From: Augochlora pura
Taxonomy: Eukaryota; Arthropoda; Insecta; Hymenoptera; Halictidae
Assembly (NCBI RefSeq): GCF_028453695.1
Contig: NC_135778.1
Coordinates: forward strand, 10,166,244 to 10,230,243
Length of the DNA stretch: 64,000 nucleotides
Direction: 5' to 3'
Part shown: positions 59,856-64,000 of the stretch, one piece after another
How the letters are laid out: each line of letters begins with the position of its first letter
Position numbering within the stretch: position 1 is the stretch's first letter
Notes under the pieces: model-generated
The model's database searches: none
Seen by the model: only the letters and a program-made list of their open reading frames with translations
Told to the model about the DNA's origin: nothing
Made by a program: the position numbers and the translations under genes

Positions 59856-60779
59856 CCGACATTATTTCTAGACCTCTTTGCAATTTTTCTTATCCGTGGT
59901 CTCGGCTTGCCCGCCTTCTAAGCAATTAAAAATCTCCGCGGAAAATATTCGCGTGGCTGCAACTTAAATCACTTCCGATACTAACTTCGGTCTGATCTGA
60001 TTCAAGCTAAATTTATAACTTTCCACTTAGAAAATCACTCATCCGCAATAAATGTGAAAGATTCAGGTTGGAAAAGGATGATCGCGCTATGAATTTCGAG
60101 TTAAGTACCTGCTTAAAGCATTGATTAAGTTAACTCGCGCGCGTTCCGTTGAAATAGTTTCACAGAAGATCCTAGTATAACACTTCACAGAACTCTGCCT
60201 CGCAACTTCGAACCGATCGTTTGAACAAATTAAACAACGGGTAGAGACCTCCCAGCATCTACGAGCAGAATGCCAATAGATGTTCACTCCGTGGAACGTG
60301 TGAACGCAACGTTTTCGAACTTTTGCGAATCTGCAGCTGCCATTGCAGCTAGCGTTGCAGGTGGCCTCGTCAGAGGTCAGAGGATGCACCGAAAGGCTGC
60401 AGCACCCGGTCGAAGTATCGCGGAGGGTTCTCGGAGCCGGTTTCACACCTCGGAACGACACTAAATCGAAGCTGCACGGTCGACGTGGCTCTTGAAACGT
60501 TCGAGGATCGCGTGAGTGGCCACAGTCCGCGGCCGGTGGTTTTCTCGGTGAACTGTTGGTGAACTGCCGATGAACCATGAGCCAGCCACGAGGCCCCGAT
60601 TCGTTGCGAGAGATCGGCGCGGCAGCGGCCGGCAACGGCGTCGGCGGCGGCGGCGGAATCGCTCTCTTTGTATCGCGATCGCTATCGGTCGAGCGATTTA
60701 CAACGAGAAATCATTCCAGTCCACGCGACCGAGCCCGCGGTACGACACGCACGCGATGAAAATACTCGGCGATGCCCCT
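59856..60779. other. Non-coding stretch, GC-rich second half
   Basis: CpG-rich at 60270-60780 with GGC repeats near 60640-60655. The 182-codon minus frame (60087-60635) has no recognisable motif and shares the block with open plus frames. Confidence 0.4.
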
Positions 60780-61600
60780 CGAGTGGCCAGTCGTTCGCGA
60801 GGCGAAGTTCGTTCACTTGGAAACCCGAAGAGCAAGGACGAGATGCGCGATTTTCCTGTGGCCGAACCTGTGGACGGTTATTTGTGAATGTTTTAGCACC
60901 GTGAAATAAGACTCCGAGGAATGTATTCGAAAATTTTCAACCCGAGGAACACAGTTTTTAATGAGATATGATTATTCTTTTCATGATACGACGTTCGTTC
61001 ACTCGAGAAGTAAAAGATGACGCGAGAGATGACGAGGCACGTAATTGAACAGTTTTCTTGGTTGAATCGTCGAATACATATTTGAAGAACATTCTTCACA
61101 GTAAAATTGGACTTCGCGAGATGTATACCGAAAAAATTGCAAACCGATCCGATTGATTTTAAACACAACGCAATCGTTCCATTGCAATCCCGTTGTTCGT
61201 AAAATGGAAAAATAATAAATGAAAGCTGGCACACGTGAATCGAAGTCTCTCATGACTGAATCGTTCAATAAAAATTTTAACTGCATTTACTGCAGCTAGA
61301 TAAGGCTTCGAGGAATGCATATAAAAATTTAATACCCGAGAAATACTTTTCACTGAGATACCATCATTTCCTCAAGCTCGCGAAGTTCGTTTACTAGGGA
61401 ATAGGGAAACTGAGGTGGGAAACGCGATTTGGAATTTCTCATGACTAACTCACTAAATAAAAATTAATAAAACTTCGGCCGTAGTTGTAGGAGGTTTTGA
61501 GGAACGTGCACGAAAAGTTCCAAATCGGGAGTATCACTTTCTGACGAGATACGATCTGTTCCCCGAGGTCCAGAATTTCGACGGAAGAAAAATTGCTAAA
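60780..61600. repeat. Degenerate tandem array, ~190-200-bp unit, about four units
   Basis: The anchor phrase CTCCGAGGAATGTATTCGAA (about 60912) recurs as CTTCGCGAGATGTATACCGA (61112), CTTCGAGGAATGCATATAAA (61308) and TTTTGAGGAACGTGCACGAA (61495). A second anchor, GCGAAGTTCGTTCACT-type, occurs at about 60798, 60989 and 61379 in the same relative order. Units also share CCCGAGGAACAC / CCCGAGAAATAC and GAGATAYGAT/ACC. No ORF is preserved from unit to unit. Confidence 0.7.
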
Positions 61601-61933
61601 TCGTCTTCGAGAATAGTGAGACAAGTTGCGACAAGCATGACAGGGTAGAGTGCACGCGTCAACTCGGCACGACGCGGCACGAGCATCGAACTTGGACGTA
61701 CCCATCGCCGACACCACGGCACGATTGCAGCCAATGAGATCGCGCGATCTCAGCCGCATTGGCGGTGCGTGAGAGAGGTCGCGGGCAACAGAACCACACG
61801 CGGCACCCGCAGCTTCTCTGCGAGCGGAAAAATCGAGGCTCTGCGCCGAAACCGAGGTTGCACTGGCGATCAATCCGCTCTCTTACGAGCCAGACATTCA
61901 CCGATCGAAAAACACTCTTCATAAATCACCCAA

Positions 61934-61937
<4 letters not shown>
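61601..61937. other. GC-rich non-coding stretch
   Basis: CpG-rich; frames open on both strands. No exon signal supported. Confidence 0.4.
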
Positions 61938-61970
<33 letters not shown>

Positions 61971-62007
61971 CTCTCGCTCGCTCTCTCTCTCTCTCTCGCT
62001 CCCCGAG
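61938..62007. repeat. (CT)n microsatellite, interrupted
   Basis: About 27 bases of pure CT, a TTTCTTTCTCTCGCTCG interruption, then about 17 more bases of CT. Confidence 0.95.
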
Positions 62008-62436
62008 ATTACTCGTCGGTTTCGATTTACCTCGGCCACCAGCAGCCAGCCAAGCTGGAAAGAACGCGAGCGTATTTCACCGTGACCGTCTTTCAACTAG
62101 CATTGACATTGGCATTGCAGTCCCGTGGTGCCGAATCGCCGTGCTGCTGTTCCGTTTTGCGCCAGACATCCGGGAGCCGCGGATGCACACCAACAGAGAA
62201 ATTCGCAGCTGGCTCTCTTCAGAAACGAGGATCGTTCGGCGATGCCGCTATTGGAGTGATCACGATGAGACCGCGAGAGTCCTTGGACCGAGAACATTTA
62301 GAATGACGCACACGCACCGGACACTCGGTGTCATGTGGACAGAGGTCACGCACACCGGTGATCCAGCAAGACGATCCTGTGGACCCTCGTTCTCCGGCTG
62401 CCGCACTGTCCCGTCACGAGAGTGTCCCGGTCGTGT
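62008..62436. other. GC-rich non-coding stretch
   Basis: Contains a short CATTGACATTGGCATTGCAG tract (62101-62120). No gene recognised. Confidence 0.4.
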
Positions 62437-62483
62437 TCTCTCTCTCTCTCTCTCTCTCTTTCACTCTTTCTCTCTGTCACTCC

Positions 62484-62519
<36 letters not shown>

Positions 62520-62527
62520 CTCTCTTT
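62437..62527. repeat. (CT)n microsatellite, interrupted
   Basis: Two CT runs separated by CACTCTTTCTCTCTGTCACT. It lies directly upstream of the acidic exon candidate and could serve as a polypyrimidine tract. Confidence 0.95.
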
Positions 62528-62539
62528 GTCCACGAGATC

Positions 62540-62831
62540 GGATTTCCGCTAGATGACGGCGAAGAGGACTCGCCGAAGAGACCAACCGTTTCGTCGACGA
62601 AGATCGTATCGCGGTGAGACGATACGGAGAACGATCGCGCGACGAACAACCAGCACCACCACCACCACCTGGACGAGACGGAATTCGTGCACCCGGACGA
62701 CGATGATGATGCACACCACGAGCCTCTGCCTTGTAGAGTAGATAGCGACGACAACGAGGACAACGACGACTACGACGACGATGGGTCCGTAGAACCGCGA
62801 GAGCGACGAAAAGAGGGGCGGGGGGTGGGTG
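62540..62831 (+). CDS. Candidate acidic coding exon(s) with one in-frame TGA; unrecognised
   Basis: Downstream of a CT-rich tract, acceptor-like AG occurs at 62535-62536 (CCACGAG) and 62549-62550 (CCGCTAG). One plus frame reads FPLDDGEEDSPKRPTVSST, then TGA at 62615-62617, and the same frame continues with QHHHHHLDETEFVHPDDDDD, several more Asp/Asn clusters, and a basic stretch ending near a donor-like GGGT|GTAAGG at 62831/62832. If the donor is ignored, the frame runs on through LKRKGGRPRDSR, whose GRP core in a basic setting resembles an AT-hook, to a stop near 62935. The TGA overlaps a donor-like CG|GTGAGA (62614), so two short exons, readthrough or a broken frame are all possible. Opposite-strand frames are open but valine-rich, as the complement of Asp codons. 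Family not recognised. Confidence 0.3.
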
Positions 62832-63398
62832 TAAGGAAAAAGGCACCCCGACTTAAAAGAAAAGGCGGGCGGCCACGAGACTCCCGCGCGGAGCCCAACG
62901 TTTCGCCTCACTGCCGGGCTCACTGCAGGCTCTGACGCACCAGCCTGCCGCCCCCTGTACGCCACCACCTCCGGCATCCCCTTCCGAACACCCCCGATCT
63001 CCCCTTACTATCCGTTACTACCCCTTCGACCGCCCACCTTGCTTGCTCCTACCCTCGCCATCTGGCTGGCTGCCTGCATCGCTGCCTGCATGCCTACCTG
63101 CCTACCTGAACAAGACCACCTCGACCAACCAACGACTGTCTATTCCATGCCGAGACTCCCAACTATCTCACGTTAATGTTGGTATCAATGTTAACGCTTG
63201 AACGACCGCTGTTAACAACAATCGCATAGACAACTAACTGGCAGCGAACGTAGAACTGCCTCGGAAACTTCGGTTGTTCACCTAGCTATGCCAGTTGGAA
63301 ACCCAAGACTCTGTGTATCTACATAGAATTCGTTAACTGGACTCGTCTAGCTAGTTACGTAGAACCGACGATAGAACTGTTTAGATAAAAGTTCTTAA
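62832..63398. other. Non-coding stretch with CTGC-rich simple sequence
   Basis: After the exon candidate, pyrimidine-rich sequence with TGCCTGCATCGCTGCCTGCA and related CCTG repeats at 63060-63110. CCTTACTATCCGTTACTACCCC (63003-63024) echoes the 48.5 kb tandem unit loosely. Confidence 0.45.
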
Positions 63399-64000
63399 CC
63401 GACTTGTTTATTTGCTGTATAGTTGCTTAGCTATCTAACTACTTGGCCAGGAGCTAATCCAAAACTGTCTGCTTATTCCAACCACCCTTTCTGACTAGTT
63501 GGTTGCCTAGTTGCTTAGATATCTTACCGAAAGCATATCTAAACCTGCATATCTAATACCATGGCCCTAAGTGACTTGTTTATTCCCTGTCTGATCATAT
63601 AGCTACATGTTCTACTGTAGCAGATGCTAATTTACTGTTATCTACTTGTTTCGACCACCCAAATTGAAACATTTATTCACTGTCTACCTAACTAAAACCA
63701 ATTCGTATCTGTCTATCTAATTCGATGGAGCAAAGTAACCTATCCACTGTCTAACCATATAGCTGCATAACCACTTAACTAGAGGCTGACCCAGTACTGC
63801 CTCTTGATCCGTCCTCCGTTGCTCATCTGTTTAGCTATGTAGCTACCTAACTAGGAGCTAACTCAGAGCAACCTGCCTGCCTCCGTGACCCTAACTGACT
63901 TATCTATCCGCTGGCTGACCACGTAACTACGTATCTACTTAACTAGAGGCTGATCCAGTGCTGCCTGCCTTGACCACCGCAATTAGCCTGCCTACTAGCT
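63399..64000. repeat. Tandem array, ~162-172-bp unit, running off the window end
   Basis: GACTTGTTTATTTGCTG (about 63401), GACTTGTTTATTCCCTG (63573), GTAACCTATCCACTG (63735) and GACTTATCTATCCGCTG (63897) mark successive units. Each is followed by (CC/TC)ATATAGCT-type text, ACTTAACTAGAGGCTGA-CCAGT and CTGCCT. The last two units are most alike. Smaller CTAACTA/AGCTA phrases give it a simple-sequence look inside each unit. At least three and a half units are visible. Confidence 0.75.

Noticed and set aside
62346..62977. Minus-strand frames of 166 and 142 codons with valine-rich runs
   Set aside because: The valine runs are the complement of Asp/Asn codons and His runs; the RERERE parts translate the CT repeat.
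1..64000. CRISPR array, operons or bacterial-type genes
   Set aside because: No regularly spaced identical repeats with unique spacers and no dense ORF runs; all regular repeats are diverged eukaryotic-style tandem arrays.

Overview
This window looks like nuclear DNA from an insect, most plausibly a hymenopteran such as a bee. The evidence is indirect. There are no dense bacterial-type gene runs. Long AT-rich stretches alternate with CpG-containing GC-rich islands. Pure (CT)n/(GA)n microsatellites and long G/C homopolymers are common. Many short non-autonomous transposons are flanked by the tetranucleotide TTAA. The order-level guess is inference; no gene here names the species. One ambiguous base (n) sits at 56691.

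Almost all of the window reads as intron or intergenic DNA. I do not recognise one complete known gene, and I see no rRNA, convincing tRNA or CRISPR array. The best coding candidates are: (1) a GC-rich minus-strand block at about 38.5-39.75 kb, with protein-like reading, a good splice acceptor at 39752 and an apparent frame change near 38.7 kb; (2) a plus-strand acidic block at 62.54-62.83 kb, preceded by a pyrimidine tract and ending near a possible donor, with one in-frame TGA; (3) a minus-strand candidate first exon with a consensus-like donor at 51779/51778; (4) two short plus-strand exons behind good acceptors (10757 and 18490); (5) a few ATG-started small ORFs, the best at 58073-58288. 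Blocks (1) and (3) are on the same strand 12 kb apart and could belong to one minus-strand gene, but this is inference.

Layout. 0-2.5 kb: unremarkable, with one small ORF. 2.5-3.3 kb: degenerate short repeats. 4.25-4.74 kb: a TTAA element. 7.8-11.9 kb: repeat fragments and a candidate exon. 12.6-16.3 kb: microsatellites and two degenerate tandem arrays. 18.5-22.1 kb: a candidate exon, a 68-bp direct repeat and a TTAA element. 25.4-26.7 kb: a GC-rich island. 27.15 kb: a perfect 17-bp hairpin. 28-37 kb: six TTAA-type elements. 38.5-39.8 kb: the coding candidate. 39.9-40.9 kb: a cluster of three or four TTAA elements, one nested inside another. 44.6-47.9 kb: degenerate ~21-bp minisatellites in opposite orientations around a GC-rich core. 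48.5 kb: a ~30-bp tandem repeat. 49.4-59.9 kb: more TTAA elements, a candidate promoter-proximal exon and a small ORF. 60.8-61.6 kb: a degenerate ~195-bp tandem array. 61.9-63.1 kb: a GC-rich island with (CT)n runs and the acidic exon candidate. 63.4-64 kb: a ~165-bp tandem array running off the window end.

The strongest direct signal is the TTAA-flanked element population, whose CCCTTTGCAC-like termini resemble piggyBac-type non-autonomous elements (MITEs). At least two terminal families and several subfamilies are present, and one nesting event gives a relative insertion order.
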